DNA of 64,000 nucleotides from Candidatus Poseidoniaceae archaeon (GTDB lineage: Archaea > Thermoplasmatota > Poseidoniia > Poseidoniales > Poseidoniaceae), in assembly GCA_030747695.1 (NCBI GenBank), contig JASLKG010000005.1, positions 88,599 to 152,598 of the forward strand, read 5' to 3'. Positions 1 through 9,850 of the stretch are shown piece by piece. The notes under the pieces are model-generated. The model saw only the letters and a list, made by a program, of their open reading frames with translations. It ran no database searches and had not been told where the DNA came from. Within the stretch, counting starts at the first letter, position 1, and each line of letters opens with the position of its first letter. A program made the position numbers and the translations under genes.

Positions 1-1572
1 ATTTGGCCATTGTGTACCAGATCTTGGATTTGGACTCCCGTCAATATTTGTTGTAATTACAAGCATTGATGGGCGTATTAAACGACAATCTTCGACATTT
101 TCAATCAAGGATATTTCTTTGAGTAAACTTTCAGAAATACCTGGAGGGTCTTCTTTTCCAAGCCTCCAATCAGGACTTTTTTGTACAAACGAACCTTCTA
201 CTGGAGTTCCACTTCGTGGGTCGGTGTCGATAATTCGTGTGGCATCAATAATTAGTTTGGAATGTACATTTTCATAGGTTGAAGCAGGTTCTAAAGAGTC
301 ACCGACCATACCATCAAGTATTGTTAAATCCATATTTGGGTCTACACGATCATTTAGAACATCAAGAAGAAGTTCCAAGTCTCTACATTTTTCATCTGTT
401 GCAACCATTATCTTGAGGAACATCATTTGTCCTGCGCCAAGAAGCCCTAGGCAAGTTTTGCGTGCTTGCCTCGGGTATCTTTGTTTTGATTTGACAATGG
501 CTAAATTGTGAAATCCAGTTTCTAATGGAAGATATAAATCCATTACATCGCGGTGCTGAAATTGTAATACGGGTAAAAATTGAGCGCCAACAGCTTCACC
601 CAAATAACCATCTTCCATAGGAGGTTGCCCAACGATTGTTGCAGGGAGTATTGCATTCTTTTTACGTGTAATAGCAGTAACATTCAGTACAGGATATTGT
701 CCTGTGAGTGAATAGAAGCCAAAGTGATCTCCAAACGGACCTTCAGTTCTTGATTGGTTTACATCTATCCAACCTTCGATTACAATATCGGCATTAGCAG
801 GTATTAACAAATCTTGAGTGAGAGCTTTAGTTATTGGTAATCGCTTGCGTCCAAGAAAACCAGCAAACATGTATTCTTCTAGATTGTCAGGTAAAGGCGC
901 TATTGCTGAGAAAATCAATTCGGGAGGCCCTCCTACACAAATTGCTACAGGCATTCTTCCTTCTGGCCATGCATCTGCATGATCTGCGCCATGTTTGTGT
1001 ATTTGCCAATGAACACCTACTTCTGTTGGTCCAAAAATTTGTCCACGATACATCCCTAAGTTATGCTCTCCATTCACTGGATTTTTTGTTACTACCAGAG
1101 GCAGGGTGATGTATCTTCCTCCATCGAGAGGCCATGTTTTTGGGAAAGGTAATTTGGTCACATCTAAATCCATTTTTATTCTCTGGCACGCGCCCTTGGA
1201 TTTCTTTTTTGGAGGCATCGATAATGCATCCCTTAAGAGGGGTATACCAGTCCATGGTTTACGTAAAATACCCCCGATGTCAGGTTTCATCAAAGCTACA
1301 AGACGTTCTCCAACCTCAGAATTTGATTTTGCACCAAGGGCCTGCAAAGTTCTACCTTTGTTACCAAAAATATTCATCACCAATGGTATCTCACTGATAC
1401 TTCCATCTGGAAGCCTTGGTTTTTCAAAGATGACTGCAGGCCCATCTCCTTTTACTAAGCGATCAGCGATGGCTCCAACTTCAAGCTCAACATCAACCGG
1501 TTCATCGATTCGAAGCAATTCATTTTGCTTCTCGAGATGAGACAACCAGTTGGACAATGAGCGCCAGGCCAT
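1..1572 (-). CDS. ubiD: UbiD-family (prenylated-FMN) decarboxylase, 3' end cut by window edge
   Basis: The reading frame stays open from an ATG at 1572 leftward to the window edge (524 codons), so the C-terminus is missing, probably only slightly since family members are around 500 residues. The translation carries the hallmark EGPFGDHFGFYS near residues 277-288 and the family's N-terminal pattern starting MAWRSLSNWL. UbiD enzymes use prenylated FMN to decarboxylate aromatic or unsaturated acids, classically 4-hydroxy-3-polyprenylbenzoate in quinone synthesis. Substrate cannot be assigned here. A perfect GC hairpin lies one base upstream of the start codon. The divergent neighbour is an isoprenoid reductase, which fits a quinone or lipid role but proves nothing. 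Confidence 0.88.
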   Translation of the reverse strand, partial: MAWRSLSNWLSHLEKQNELLRIDEPVDVELEVGAIADRLVKGDGPAVIFEKPRLPDGSISEIPLVMNIFGNKGRTLQALGAKSNSEVGERLVALMKPDIGGILRKPWTGIPLLRDALSMPPKKKSKGACQRIKMDLDVTKLPFPKTWPLDGGRYITLPLVVTKNPVNGEHNLGMYRGQIFGPTEVGVHWQIHKHGADHADAWPEGRMPVAICVGGPPELIFSAIAPLPDNLEEYMFAGFLGRKRLPITKALTQDLLIPANADIVIEGWIDVNQSRTEGPFGDHFGFYSLTGQYPVLNVTAITRKKNAILPATIVGQPPMEDGYLGEAVGAQFLPVLQFQHRDVMDLYLPLETGFHNLAIVKSKQRYPRQARKTCLGLLGAGQMMFLKIMVATDEKCRDLELLLDVLNDRVDPNMDLTILDGMVGDSLEPASTYENVHSKLIIDATRIIDTDPRSGTPVEGSFVQKSPDWRLGKEDPPGISESLLKEISLIENVEDCRLIRPSMLVITTNIDGSPNPRSGTQWPN

Positions 1573-1573
1573 G

Positions 1574-1590
1574 ATGCCCCTACGGGGCAT
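1574..1590. repeat. GC hairpin with GTA/TAC loop upstream of ubiD
   Basis: ATGCCCC-TAC-GGGGCAT is a perfect 7-bp stem with a 3-base loop, one base upstream of the ubiD start. In ubiD sense the loop reads GTA. It belongs to a family of similar elements in this window. Confidence 0.7.
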
Positions 1591-1646
1591 ATTTCTTCAA
1601 TCCTTGTCAAGCAATTCTTCAAAGACGTCCCGCTACTCGGAGGTAT

Positions 1647-2873
1647 ATGGCAGTCTGCGATGTATTGGTAATAGGGGCCGGGCCAGGAGGAGGTTCTGCT
1701 GCTTTACATGCTGCAAGAGCAGGCCTTTCAGTTATGATTGTTGAAGCCGATCCTGCAGTTGGAGTACCTGTTCATTGTGGAGAATGCCTTTCCCAACTTG
1801 CAATAGATAATTTGGATTTAGAGATCCCAGACGAAGTTGTAGCACTTGAATGTAAAGGAATAAGAGTGATATTTCCAGATGGAACTTCCAAATTACTCAC
1901 CGAAAAGGGATATGTTTTGGAAAAACATCTTTTTGAGCAATGGCTTACAGATGAAGCTGTTAATACTGGTGCAAGTTTGCATCTGTCACACAAGGTAAAT
2001 TCAATGGAAAGAATTTACAATAGCAATAATGAATTCTCCAATTGGAAAATTGAAGGCAAGGGAAATGAATTTCCAATTGAATGTAAGGCTGTGATTGATG
2101 CTTCAGGTGTTGCTGGTGCGGCCTCCAAGCTTCTTGATATGGGTACTGAAGTCGAAGTGATTGCAGGTTTCCAATATGAAATGACAGATGTACCAAATGA
2201 TGGCTATCTAGATTTTTATTTGTGGCCAAAATATTCGCCACATGGTTATGTCTGGATGATTCCAAAGAAAGGAGATAGGGCGAATGTGGGTCTGGTAACC
2301 ACTGACAAAAAAGGTGCGATAAAATATCTTGATAGGTTCGTTGAGGATACTTATCTTAAGGGGAAAATAATTCAAAACCCGAGTTGGAGGGAAAATGGAA
2401 CTAAACCTAGGCCATTTGGAGGAACAATCCCTATCTCCGGGCCAAGAAAAATCACAACCGGAGATGGTTTGATTCTTGTTGGAGATGCAGCAGGATTTAC
2501 TTCACCATTATTTGAAGGAGGATCGCATTTAGCATTATGGTCTGGAAGAGAAGCAGCAAAAACAATTTCTGAAGCAATACTTGAAGGTGACCTTTCAAAC
2601 AGAAGAATGCAAAAATATGTTATCGCTTGGAAGAAAAAATTCCCCCCGTATAGTAAAATTCTCAAAGGCAAGACATCATTATACGATTTGTCAGATGATG
2701 AATTATCAAATATGGCGCGCTGTTTACCCGAAGAGCTTGGTTCAATGTCTGCAATTGACAAATTGTGGATTGGATTGAAAATTTTATTTCGGCATCCATT
2801 ATTGTATACTAAAGGTGTAATTAGCGTATTACTTTCATTTGGTTATTCGAGAGCTAAGCATTTTGGTTGGTGA
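1647..2873 (+). CDS. Geranylgeranyl reductase family FAD-dependent oxidoreductase
   Basis: The 408-residue protein begins with a dinucleotide-binding fold (VIGAGPGGGSAALHAARAG, about residues 8-26) and has the second FAD motif GDAAGFTSPLFEGG near residue 279, the signature of the geranylgeranyl reductase family. In archaea such enzymes saturate the geranylgeranyl chains of ether lipids, or prenyl chains of quinones. The ATG has a GGAGG ribosome site 8 bases upstream. It overlaps nothing and is followed within 5 bases by ccmF. Whether the substrate is membrane lipid or quinone cannot be told; the UbiD neighbour makes both possible. Confidence 0.9.
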   Translation: MAVCDVLVIGAGPGGGSAALHAARAGLSVMIVEADPAVGVPVHCGECLSQLAIDNLDLEIPDEVVALECKGIRVIFPDGTSKLLTEKGYVLEKHLFEQWLTDEAVNTGASLHLSHKVNSMERIYNSNNEFSNWKIEGKGNEFPIECKAVIDASGVAGAASKLLDMGTEVEVIAGFQYEMTDVPNDGYLDFYLWPKYSPHGYVWMIPKKGDRANVGLVTTDKKGAIKYLDRFVEDTYLKGKIIQNPSWRENGTKPRPFGGTIPISGPRKITTGDGLILVGDAAGFTSPLFEGGSHLALWSGREAAKTISEAILEGDLSNRRMQKYVIAWKKKFPPYSKILKGKTSLYDLSDDELSNMARCLPEELGSMSAIDKLWIGLKILFRHPLLYTKGVISVLLSFGYSRAKHFGW

Positions 2874-2877
2874 AGTA

Positions 2878-5190
2878 ATGGAATCTTTGCTAATGCCATT
2901 TGCAATTCTCGGAGCGTTATTGCTAATTTATCACCCAAAGTCACATTTCTCTTTTTCAGCGATTATTGCATTACCCTTTATCGTCTTGTCAATTATGTTC
3001 ACACTAAATATCGATACTATACATCTAGTTGCATGGTATGGAGGAGAAGAATTGCCACTTCGTTATCGATTTGCAGCAACTTGGGCAGCAAGAGAAGGCC
3101 CCATCTTACTTTGGGCAGCTTGGATGGCAGTATTGGCAATGATATGGAGAAAACCATTGTCTAAAGAGAATGAAGAAACACATATTATGCGTTTACGATT
3201 GATGTATGGTTTTGCACTTACACTATTGCTCGTGGCTTGGATTTTGGATCCATTCAAATCTGCAAGTGGATTTGGGCCTGGATTGAATGAGCTTCTCCAA
3301 ACAGATCTCATGGTAATACATCCGCCACTGATATTCTTGGCTTATTCATTATGTATCACACTTGCTTGCATAGCAGTTTCATCAATGATAACTGGACAAA
3401 ATGGGATTAAAGAACGATTGATTGAGGTTACTAGGCCCGCATTCTTTTTTGCAACATTAGGAATTGGGTTAGGAGGGTTATGGGCTTATTTGATTTTAGA
3501 TTGGGGAGGCTATTGGGCTTGGGACCCTGTGGAGACAGGCTCATTACTACCTTGGATTTGCTTGGTTGCGATTTTACATTTGAGAACACGCCCGGGTAAA
3601 ACACCAGATCATATTTGGGCAGGGTTTGCAATGGCTGCTGGTGCTTTAGCATTATTCGCAACAATGGTAACAAGGGCAGGAGGAGTGTGGGCAGTTAGTG
3701 TTCATACATTCGTAGTAAATTCAACCGGGTCTCCTCCAGAAGATGTTTTTGGCCGATTGATGATTCTTTTATCTGATAATAGTGGGATAGAAGTAGTAGT
3801 ATATCTTTTAGGAATTATCCAATTAATCGCAATTTTCTTAGCACATAGATTGAATTATTCTTACTCTAAATTATGGCTATTGTTATTGCCTATAACAGCA
3901 TTAACAGGAGTCATTGGAGGAGGAGATGTTCTCAATAATCTACCCCCTACAGTGGTTGTATTGCTTGGTTTAGGCCCATTTATAGAATCGGGAATACGTT
4001 CATTACCAGAGGGGCATGATTGGAAATGGTTTGCAATACCAGCAGTGATGGTCATCTTGCGTATTTTCCATGGAATGGTAATGTTTGAGTTGATTTCACT
4101 ATTGTTTGCTTTCGGATTAATTTTTGAAAACGAGCGGTTAAAAGCATGGGGATGGGCATGTGCAGGAATTGTATTTTTCCTTGCAGCATCGTGGTCTGGA
4201 ATGCTTGAGATTTGGATGAGCGGAATTGGAATGGGAGCATTTATTGCTCCTTGGTTTGTTAATGGCGATAATGAAGAAACAAAATTTTCATTCAGTGAAA
4301 GAAATACACAACAGAGAATAGCTCTTTGGACGCCAGTAGTGGCAGTAGGCCTTTATCTAATCCTAACCTTGGTAATTCTCATGTCAAGTATTGATTCTAT
4401 TCAATTCGCAGCGCATGAGTTGTACGGTGCTCCTTTCATTGCAGCAATCATGATTGCTTTGGTTATGTGGAGTATGAGGAAAAATCCAAGTAGAGTTTTC
4501 TTGTTGATCATATCAACTCCGTTAATTTTGGTTATGGCTTGGTTTTATGGTGATTCATTGGGTTATGATTCCACTGACATATTGGGATCTTCTCTCAGTA
4601 GAGGACAAATAGGAATGATAGTGCTAATTCCTGCGTTGTTGGCATTGCCAGCAACATTTTCTCTTATCCGGGAAAATACAGGCAAAACAAAAATTCCGAT
4701 GTTTGCCCACATCATACATCTAGGCCTTGTTTTGATGATTATTGGCCACGTTATGAGTACGACAATTATTGATAGAGGAAATTATTCCCACAGTGTTACA
4801 TTAATCAAAGACGAAAAGGTTGGGTGGGAAGGATATGAGTTTGAGTTCACAGATGTTGTTACTCAAACTGAGAATTTGGAAGTAGGAGACGGCTACTTAG
4901 GTGCAGAAATAAACGTCTACGAGGATGGTGAATTTATAGAAACAGTAGAGCCAGGAGTAATTCGATTTGATACTAGTTCACGTTCTGAGGTCGACAGAAT
5001 TAGTATGTGGCATGGCGATTTGGTTATTATCATGGATGGCACTCAAGCCCGGTCTCTTATGGAAGGTAGTGATTTAGTCAGAATTATGGTTTACGACTTA
5101 CCAGGTATTCACTTAGTATGGAGCGGATGGGTATTGATTTTATTGGCGAGTTTGAGGATTTGGATACCTCAAAGAGACCCAACTGATTGA
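2878..5190 (+). CDS. ccmF: CcmF/CcsA-type cytochrome c haem lyase, integral membrane
   Basis: This 770-residue polytopic protein has the tryptophan-rich haem-handling WWD motif (WGGYWAWDPVETGSLLPW, from about residue 209), diagnostic of the CcmF/CcsA haem-lyase family, within a dozen or more hydrophobic segments. It ends with a soluble extracytoplasmic stretch and a last membrane helix, as CcmF does. It would attach haem to apocytochrome c outside the membrane. I chose ATG 2878, preceded by GGTGA, rather than an upstream TTG at 2839 that overlaps the reductase gene. No other ccm gene is in the window. It is somewhat longer than bacterial CcmF (about 650). Confidence 0.9.
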   Translation: MESLLMPFAILGALLLIYHPKSHFSFSAIIALPFIVLSIMFTLNIDTIHLVAWYGGEELPLRYRFAATWAAREGPILLWAAWMAVLAMIWRKPLSKENEETHIMRLRLMYGFALTLLLVAWILDPFKSASGFGPGLNELLQTDLMVIHPPLIFLAYSLCITLACIAVSSMITGQNGIKERLIEVTRPAFFFATLGIGLGGLWAYLILDWGGYWAWDPVETGSLLPWICLVAILHLRTRPGKTPDHIWAGFAMAAGALALFATMVTRAGGVWAVSVHTFVVNSTGSPPEDVFGRLMILLSDNSGIEVVVYLLGIIQLIAIFLAHRLNYSYSKLWLLLLPITALTGVIGGGDVLNNLPPTVVVLLGLGPFIESGIRSLPEGHDWKWFAIPAVMVILRIFHGMVMFELISLLFAFGLIFENERLKAWGWACAGIVFFLAASWSGMLEIWMSGIGMGAFIAPWFVNGDNEETKFSFSERNTQQRIALWTPVVAVGLYLILTLVILMSSIDSIQFAAHELYGAPFIAAIMIALVMWSMRKNPSRVFLLIISTPLILVMAWFYGDSLGYDSTDILGSSLSRGQIGMIVLIPALLALPATFSLIRENTGKTKIPMFAHIIHLGLVLMIIGHVMSTTIIDRGNYSHSVTLIKDEKVGWEGYEFEFTDVVTQTENLEVGDGYLGAEINVYEDGEFIETVEPGVIRFDTSSRSEVDRISMWHGDLVIIMDGTQARSLMEGSDLVRIMVYDLPGIHLVWSGWVLILLASLRIWIPQRDPTD

Positions 5191-5215
5191 AATAGGGATG
5201 GTTGGTCGCCGAATT

Positions 5216-5230
5216 GCCCCCGTAGGGGGC
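5216..5230. repeat. GC hairpin with GTA loop upstream of FKBP gene
   Basis: GCCCCC-GTA-GGGGGC is a perfect 6-bp stem ending 14 bases before the FKBP start codon, with AGGTGA between it and the ATG. Member of the window's GTA-loop hairpin family. Confidence 0.7.
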
Positions 5231-5244
5231 GTAGGTGAAAAACC

Positions 5245-5988
5245 ATGGAAGAAGGAACTATTGTCCATGTCGAATACGATTTGTATAACGCAGAGTCTGG
5301 CGATTTAATTGAAACTACAAGAGAAGATGTAGCAAAGGAGCATGAAATGCACCAAGAAGGTCGTAAATACACACCTATGGTGTGCGTGGTAGGTTCTGGA
5401 AACCTGATATCAGGTTTTGAGGATAGTCTACTAGAAGCTAAAGCAGACAAGGATATCTCTCTAGAAATCGCTCCAGCAGACGCTTATGGAGAAAAAGACC
5501 CTGCACAAGTAGAAACAATTTCGATTGACAAGCTGATTAGGCATGTTAGAGATCCAAAAGCACTCTATATCGGGGGGCCTGTAACAATTGATGGACGCAC
5601 AGGAACTCTTTCGTATTTAGCAGCAGGCCGTGCTAGGATTGATTACAATCATCCAATGGCTGGCCGCAAATTAAAGTATGATTACAAAATTGTAAAGGTG
5701 ATAGAAGATAAGGATGAGAAAGTATCTGCATTACTTGAATCAAATACTGGGCATGAGGGCTTTGAAGTATCTTTTGATGGTAATGATATTTCTATCGTAG
5801 TTCCTGAAGCAATGTTGTTTGATACTAATGCTGCAATGCAAAAATTCCGTTTAGTTAGTGTTCTTAGGGATGCAGTGGACGCTGAAAAGGTTTCATTTGT
5901 AGAAATGCATAAACCACGTGTTGCTGATGAAGAAGAAGAAGAACATGTCCATGATGAAAATTGTGACCATGATCACGAAGAAGAGTGA
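5245..5988 (+). CDS. FKBP-type peptidyl-prolyl cis-trans isomerase, SlyD-like with His/acid tail
   Basis: The 247-residue protein starts with an FKBP fold (GTIVHVEYDLY... then VVGSGNLISGFEDSLLEAK around residues 49-67), typical of SlyD and long archaeal FKBPs that act as proline isomerases and chaperones. A second domain follows, and the protein ends in a histidine/glutamate-rich tail (HVHDENCDHDHEEE) of the kind that binds Ni2+ or other metals in SlyD. No signal peptide is visible, so it is cytosolic. The ATG is preceded by AGGTGA. Identification of the family is firm; the metal-binding role of the tail is inferred from composition. Confidence 0.9.
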   Translation: MEEGTIVHVEYDLYNAESGDLIETTREDVAKEHEMHQEGRKYTPMVCVVGSGNLISGFEDSLLEAKADKDISLEIAPADAYGEKDPAQVETISIDKLIRHVRDPKALYIGGPVTIDGRTGTLSYLAAGRARIDYNHPMAGRKLKYDYKIVKVIEDKDEKVSALLESNTGHEGFEVSFDGNDISIVVPEAMLFDTNAAMQKFRLVSVLRDAVDAEKVSFVEMHKPRVADEEEEEHVHDENCDHDHEEE

Positions 5989-6034
5989 ACTCTAACGAGT
6001 AATCCTCTTCATCTGTCTGCGGTTGAGAGATATT

Positions 6035-7312
6035 ATGCAGGAAACCGAGTTCTCCGCAACTGAGACTCTGTTGATACGTTGCTTTGGTGTTGTAGCTATT
6101 GTTTTCACACTGGGTTTGATATTTGCTCCTGAAACATTTTGGGACAATTTCATGAAGATTTATGTTTGGGACCCGATTGTAAAAGATGCAGGTGAAACAG
6201 GAGATGCAGGATATACTCCCGTTAATACAGCACTATACATTTTTACAATGGTTGCAGCAGTAATTGTGTTGCAAGCGTGGTTTCGTCGTTGGAAATTACC
6301 AACTAATGACCACATGTTGTGGGCATTAATGGCCTGGGTTTGCGTTGCACCTTTGTTACGTGTTATGGAAGATGCAGATTTTTTTTCAGCAGGAATTGAT
6401 TTACTATTTATTTCACCAATAATCCATTTACATCTTGCTATTTGGCTTATTGTTTCAGCAATTATAGGCCAAATTTCAAAGCGAGACTCAATACAAATGA
6501 TGTCGTTAATCATGGTGGCTTACATTGTATTCAGTGGAATGATAATTTCACCTAGTATTCATGATCATGAAATGGGAACTACATGGGTAATGTTGGGTAC
6601 TTTTGGAGGAATAATAGCAATTGTAGTATCCATCCATAACACTTGGGATTGGCATCAGATTCCAAGAGCAATGTTAGCATTAGCAATGGGAATAATCACG
6701 ATGGGAATTGGTTACCTTGCACAATTAGCATCTACTCCATGGGCTCAAGATCTTGGACATATGCCAAAAGATAATCCAGTATTTTGGCCGATATTAGTTG
6801 TAGTTGTGTGCCCCTTGCTAATTACATGGCTAGTTTGGAGGAAAGGAATAGAAGATTTGTCAATGTTAAGATTGACAGGCAATGAAGTAGGAGTAATTCC
6901 AGACAATATGACACTAAATGAGTGGGAATCTGAAGACCGTTCAGAACACGCTGTTGAAATGTTATCCAATCGAGGGATACTAGCAACTCCAATGGTCGCA
7001 GGGATTCTATTTGGTCAATTATGTGATGGTTTGGCAACTATGGTTGGAATTGATTGGTTTGGTTATAACGAGAAACATACAGTTTCATTGAAAGTTATTG
7101 AGATTGGAGATTCACTTGGAATCTTAGGTGAAGGAGCATGGTTGTTTTTCTTACTTAAAGCAACATTAGCAGGAACAATAATTTGGTTATTTTCTCAGAT
7201 GCGTATCGAAATGAGGCAACAACATCTTCGTGTGTTGATTGTTTTAGCAGTAATGGTAGTGGGTATGGCTCCAGGATTAAGAGATATATTACGCTTAATC
7301 TTGGGAGTCTAA
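6035..7312 (+). CDS. DUF63 family archaeal membrane protein
   Basis: About 425 residues with many transmembrane helices. The C-terminal half carries the DUF63 signature: FGQLCDGLATMVGID, then GYNEKHTVS, a GILGEGAW stretch, and the closing GMAPGLRDILRLILGV, which is the conserved end of this archaeal family. The function of DUF63 is unknown. An in-frame TTG at 6023 is an alternative start; I prefer the ATG at 6035. The protein is longer than typical family members, with extra N-terminal helices. Confidence 0.8.
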   Translation: MQETEFSATETLLIRCFGVVAIVFTLGLIFAPETFWDNFMKIYVWDPIVKDAGETGDAGYTPVNTALYIFTMVAAVIVLQAWFRRWKLPTNDHMLWALMAWVCVAPLLRVMEDADFFSAGIDLLFISPIIHLHLAIWLIVSAIIGQISKRDSIQMMSLIMVAYIVFSGMIISPSIHDHEMGTTWVMLGTFGGIIAIVVSIHNTWDWHQIPRAMLALAMGIITMGIGYLAQLASTPWAQDLGHMPKDNPVFWPILVVVVCPLLITWLVWRKGIEDLSMLRLTGNEVGVIPDNMTLNEWESEDRSEHAVEMLSNRGILATPMVAGILFGQLCDGLATMVGIDWFGYNEKHTVSLKVIEIGDSLGILGEGAWLFFLLKATLAGTIIWLFSQMRIEMRQQHLRVLIVLAVMVVGMAPGLRDILRLILGV

Positions 7313-7363
7313 GCGGTTGATTGAAGGATATGGCGACTGTGGCTGGTGAAAAGGGGGAGTAAG

Positions 7364-8974
7364 ATGGACAGGCTGTCAACACGAGTCAACACGGCCAATC
7401 CGGACTTTCAAGAAAGCTTCGAACATAATCAATCATTGATTGAAACTCTTAGGCAACGTCTTGATGATGTGAAGAAGGGAGGCGGAGAAAAATATGTTGA
7501 ACGTCATCGTAGTCGTAACAAATTGTTAGCACGAGAACGCATTGACAAAATAGTGGATCCAGGGACTGCATTTCTAGAATTATCTTCATTAGCAGCATAT
7601 GGATTGTATGACGGAAGAGCGCATAGTGCAGGTATTATTACTGGTGTCGGGACAGTGCATGGCAAAGAGTGCTTATTTGTTGCAAATGATGCAACGGTAA
7701 AAGGCGGCTCCTACTATCCCATGACTGTAAAGAAACATATACGTGCCCAAACAATCGCTCATGAAAACAATCTTCCTTGTATTTACTTGGTAGATTCAGG
7801 TGGAGCATTTTTGCCAATGCAAGATGAAGTGTTTCCTGACATTGGCCATTTTGGTAGAATATTCAGAAATCAAGCGAAGATGTCTGGAGACGGTATTCCA
7901 CAAATCGCAGCAGTACTTGGTTCCTGTACTGCAGGAGGAGCCTATGTTCCGGCAATGAGCGATGAGAGTATCATAGTAAAGGGCAATGGGACAATTTTCT
8001 TAGCAGGCCCTCCATTGGTTAAAGCTGCGACAGGTGAAGAAGTAACAGCAGAGGAACTCGGGGGCGCAGACGTACACACATCTCAAAGCGGTGTCGCAGA
8101 TCACTTTGCAGAAGATGAAAACGAGGCCCTAAGAATGGTGCGTAACATTGTTGAAAATCTTGGAAATAGGAAAAAGACACATTTTGAGTATAAAGATCCT
8201 GAAGAACCATTTCATAATTCGGAGGATTTGCTAGGATTAATTCCTAAAGACAACAGAACTCCTGTTGATGTAAAGGAGGTAATTGCAAGAATAGTTGATG
8301 GGAGCAGATTTCATGAATTTAAATCTCGGTACGGTCAAACCTTAGTTTGTGGTTTTGCACACATTCATGGATTCAAGGTTGGAATAATAGCAAATAATGG
8401 AATCCTATTTTCAGAATCTTCACAAAAAGGTGCTCACTTTGTAGAAATATGTGGGCAAAGAGGAATTCCTCTTGTCTTTTTACAGAATATTACAGGGTTT
8501 ATGGTCGGCAAAGCGTATGAAGCAGGAGGTATTGCGAAAGATGGGGCAAAACTTGTGACAGCAGTATCTTGTGTTAATGTGCCAAAATTCACTGTAATTA
8601 TTGGGGGTTCTCATGGAGCAGGAAATTATGGAATGTGCGGTAGAGCATACGACCCTAGGTTCTTGTTTATGTGGCCAAACAGTAGGATTTCTGTAATGGG
8701 CGGTCCACAGGCAGCTGATGTTTTGACTACGGTAAAACAAGATCAAAGAATTAGGGAAGGAAAAGAACCGATGGAAGGAGAGGAACTAGAAACCTTCCGT
8801 GCACCCATACTTGAGAAGTATGAAACAGAAGGAAGTCCATATTATTCTACAGCTAGAATTTGGGATGATGGAATTATTGATCCTAGAGATACTAGGGATG
8901 TCCTAGGATTATGTATTGCAACCAGTCAAAATGCAGAATTGCCAAATGGCAAGTTTGGCGTATTCAGAATGTAA
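7364..8974 (+). CDS. liuB: Methylcrotonyl-CoA carboxylase carboxyltransferase (beta) subunit
   Basis: The 536-residue protein follows methylcrotonyl-CoA carboxylase beta closely along its length: [16 protein letters not shown] near the start, [20 protein letters not shown], the [16 protein letters not shown] segment, [17 protein letters not shown] near residue 186, and [20 protein letters not shown] near 414. It transfers the carboxyl group from biotin to 3-methylcrotonyl-CoA in leucine breakdown. The ATG at 7364 has GGGGGAG just upstream; an earlier in-frame GTG at 7346 is less likely. The next genes encode a matching hydratase, biotin carboxylase and biotin carrier, which supports the assignment over propionyl- or acetyl-CoA carboxylase. 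Confidence 0.92.
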   Translation: MDRLSTRVNTANPDFQESFEHNQSLIETLRQRLDDVKKGGGEKYVERHRSRNKLLARERIDKIVDPGTAFLELSSLAAYGLYDGRAHSAGIITGVGTVHGKECLFVANDATVKGGSYYPMTVKKHIRAQTIAHENNLPCIYLVDSGGAFLPMQDEVFPDIGHFGRIFRNQAKMSGDGIPQIAAVLGSCTAGGAYVPAMSDESIIVKGNGTIFLAGPPLVKAATGEEVTAEELGGADVHTSQSGVADHFAEDENEALRMVRNIVENLGNRKKTHFEYKDPEEPFHNSEDLLGLIPKDNRTPVDVKEVIARIVDGSRFHEFKSRYGQTLVCGFAHIHGFKVGIIANNGILFSESSQKGAHFVEICGQRGIPLVFLQNITGFMVGKAYEAGGIAKDGAKLVTAVSCVNVPKFTVIIGGSHGAGNYGMCGRAYDPRFLFMWPNSRISVMGGPQAADVLTTVKQDQRIREGKEPMEGEELETFRAPILEKYETEGSPYYSTARIWDDGIIDPRDTRDVLGLCIATSQNAELPNGKFGVFRM

Positions 8975-9009
8975 TTGCAAATTTAAATTTTACAATTGGG
9001 GAATTAAAT

Positions 9010-9846
9010 ATGAAAAACCAACCTACAACATCACTTATTCAATTGGAAATTGATGGATGCATAGCCAATGTAAGTTTAGGACGTCCAGACAAATATAACG
9101 CTCTAAATATTCAGATGATTACAGAACTAATCGAAGTATTTGCATGGACAGCAGAGAATTCGGTCGGAGTTATGGGTAAATTATCATCAAAAGACGGCAC
9201 TCCATATTTACGAATTGTAACACTTTCCGGACAAGGTAAGCATTTTTGTGCAGGTGCAGACATCAATATGATGAGGGATGCAGGAGCAAATACCCCTGAA
9301 GAAAATCGTAAAGATTCTGAAAGATTAGATTCACTATTTAATGGACTTTGGTCACATCCTTGTTTCACAATTGGTATGATTCAAGGAGTAGCTTTAGGCG
9401 GAGGAGCCGGGTTAATTGCATGCCTTGACCATGTAATTTGTGAATCTGGAGTAAAGATCGCACTTTCAGAAGGTAAACTTGGTATTCTTCCTGCAGTTAT
9501 TGGACCATATGTGTATCGAAGAATGGGTAGCGCGAATTTCCGCCGACACGCAATGTTAGCCGGCCATATGGATACCGATGAAGCATTGCGTATTGGAATG
9601 ATAGATACAATTGATGATACATTAGACGCTTCAAAAATAATTTCGGAAGTACTTACTACAGGCCCATGTGCAGTAACTGCTGCTAAAGAACTTACATTAG
9701 GTTTTGATCGTTGGGATAACGATGATGAAGCATTACGCCTCTGGACTCTAGATTTTACTAGTAAAATGAGAGGTAGTAATGAAGGACAAGAAGGGCTTTC
9801 TTCATTCTTGGAAAAGCGAAATGCTGAGTGGAAACCTAAGGAGTGA
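9010..9846 (+). CDS. liuC: Enoyl-CoA hydratase family, probable 3-methylglutaconyl-CoA hydratase
   Basis: The 278-residue protein has the crotonase-fold oxyanion-hole motifs KHFCAGADINMM (about residue 77) and GVALGGGAGLIACLDHV (about 127-143). The following SEGKLGILPAVIGPYV stretch resembles methylglutaconyl-CoA hydratases (LiuC), where LPAVI-P-V is characteristic, rather than classic fatty-acid hydratases. Placement between carboxylase beta and alpha genes matches the liuB-liuC-liuD order of bacterial leucine catabolism. ATG 9010 follows GGGG by a suitable distance; an upstream in-frame ATG at 8911 lies inside liuB and is rejected. It would hydrate 3-methylglutaconyl-CoA to HMG-CoA. Confidence 0.87.
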   Translation: MKNQPTTSLIQLEIDGCIANVSLGRPDKYNALNIQMITELIEVFAWTAENSVGVMGKLSSKDGTPYLRIVTLSGQGKHFCAGADINMMRDAGANTPEENRKDSERLDSLFNGLWSHPCFTIGMIQGVALGGGAGLIACLDHVICESGVKIALSEGKLGILPAVIGPYVYRRMGSANFRRHAMLAGHMDTDEALRIGMIDTIDDTLDASKIISEVLTTGPCAVTAAKELTLGFDRWDNDDEALRLWTLDFTSKMRGSNEGQEGLSSFLEKRNAEWKPKE

Positions 9847-9850
9847 TCCG

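Noticed and set aside
834-1540. Plus-strand open frames within the first 1.5 kb
   Set aside because: They run antisense to the clear UbiD-family coding region on the minus strand.
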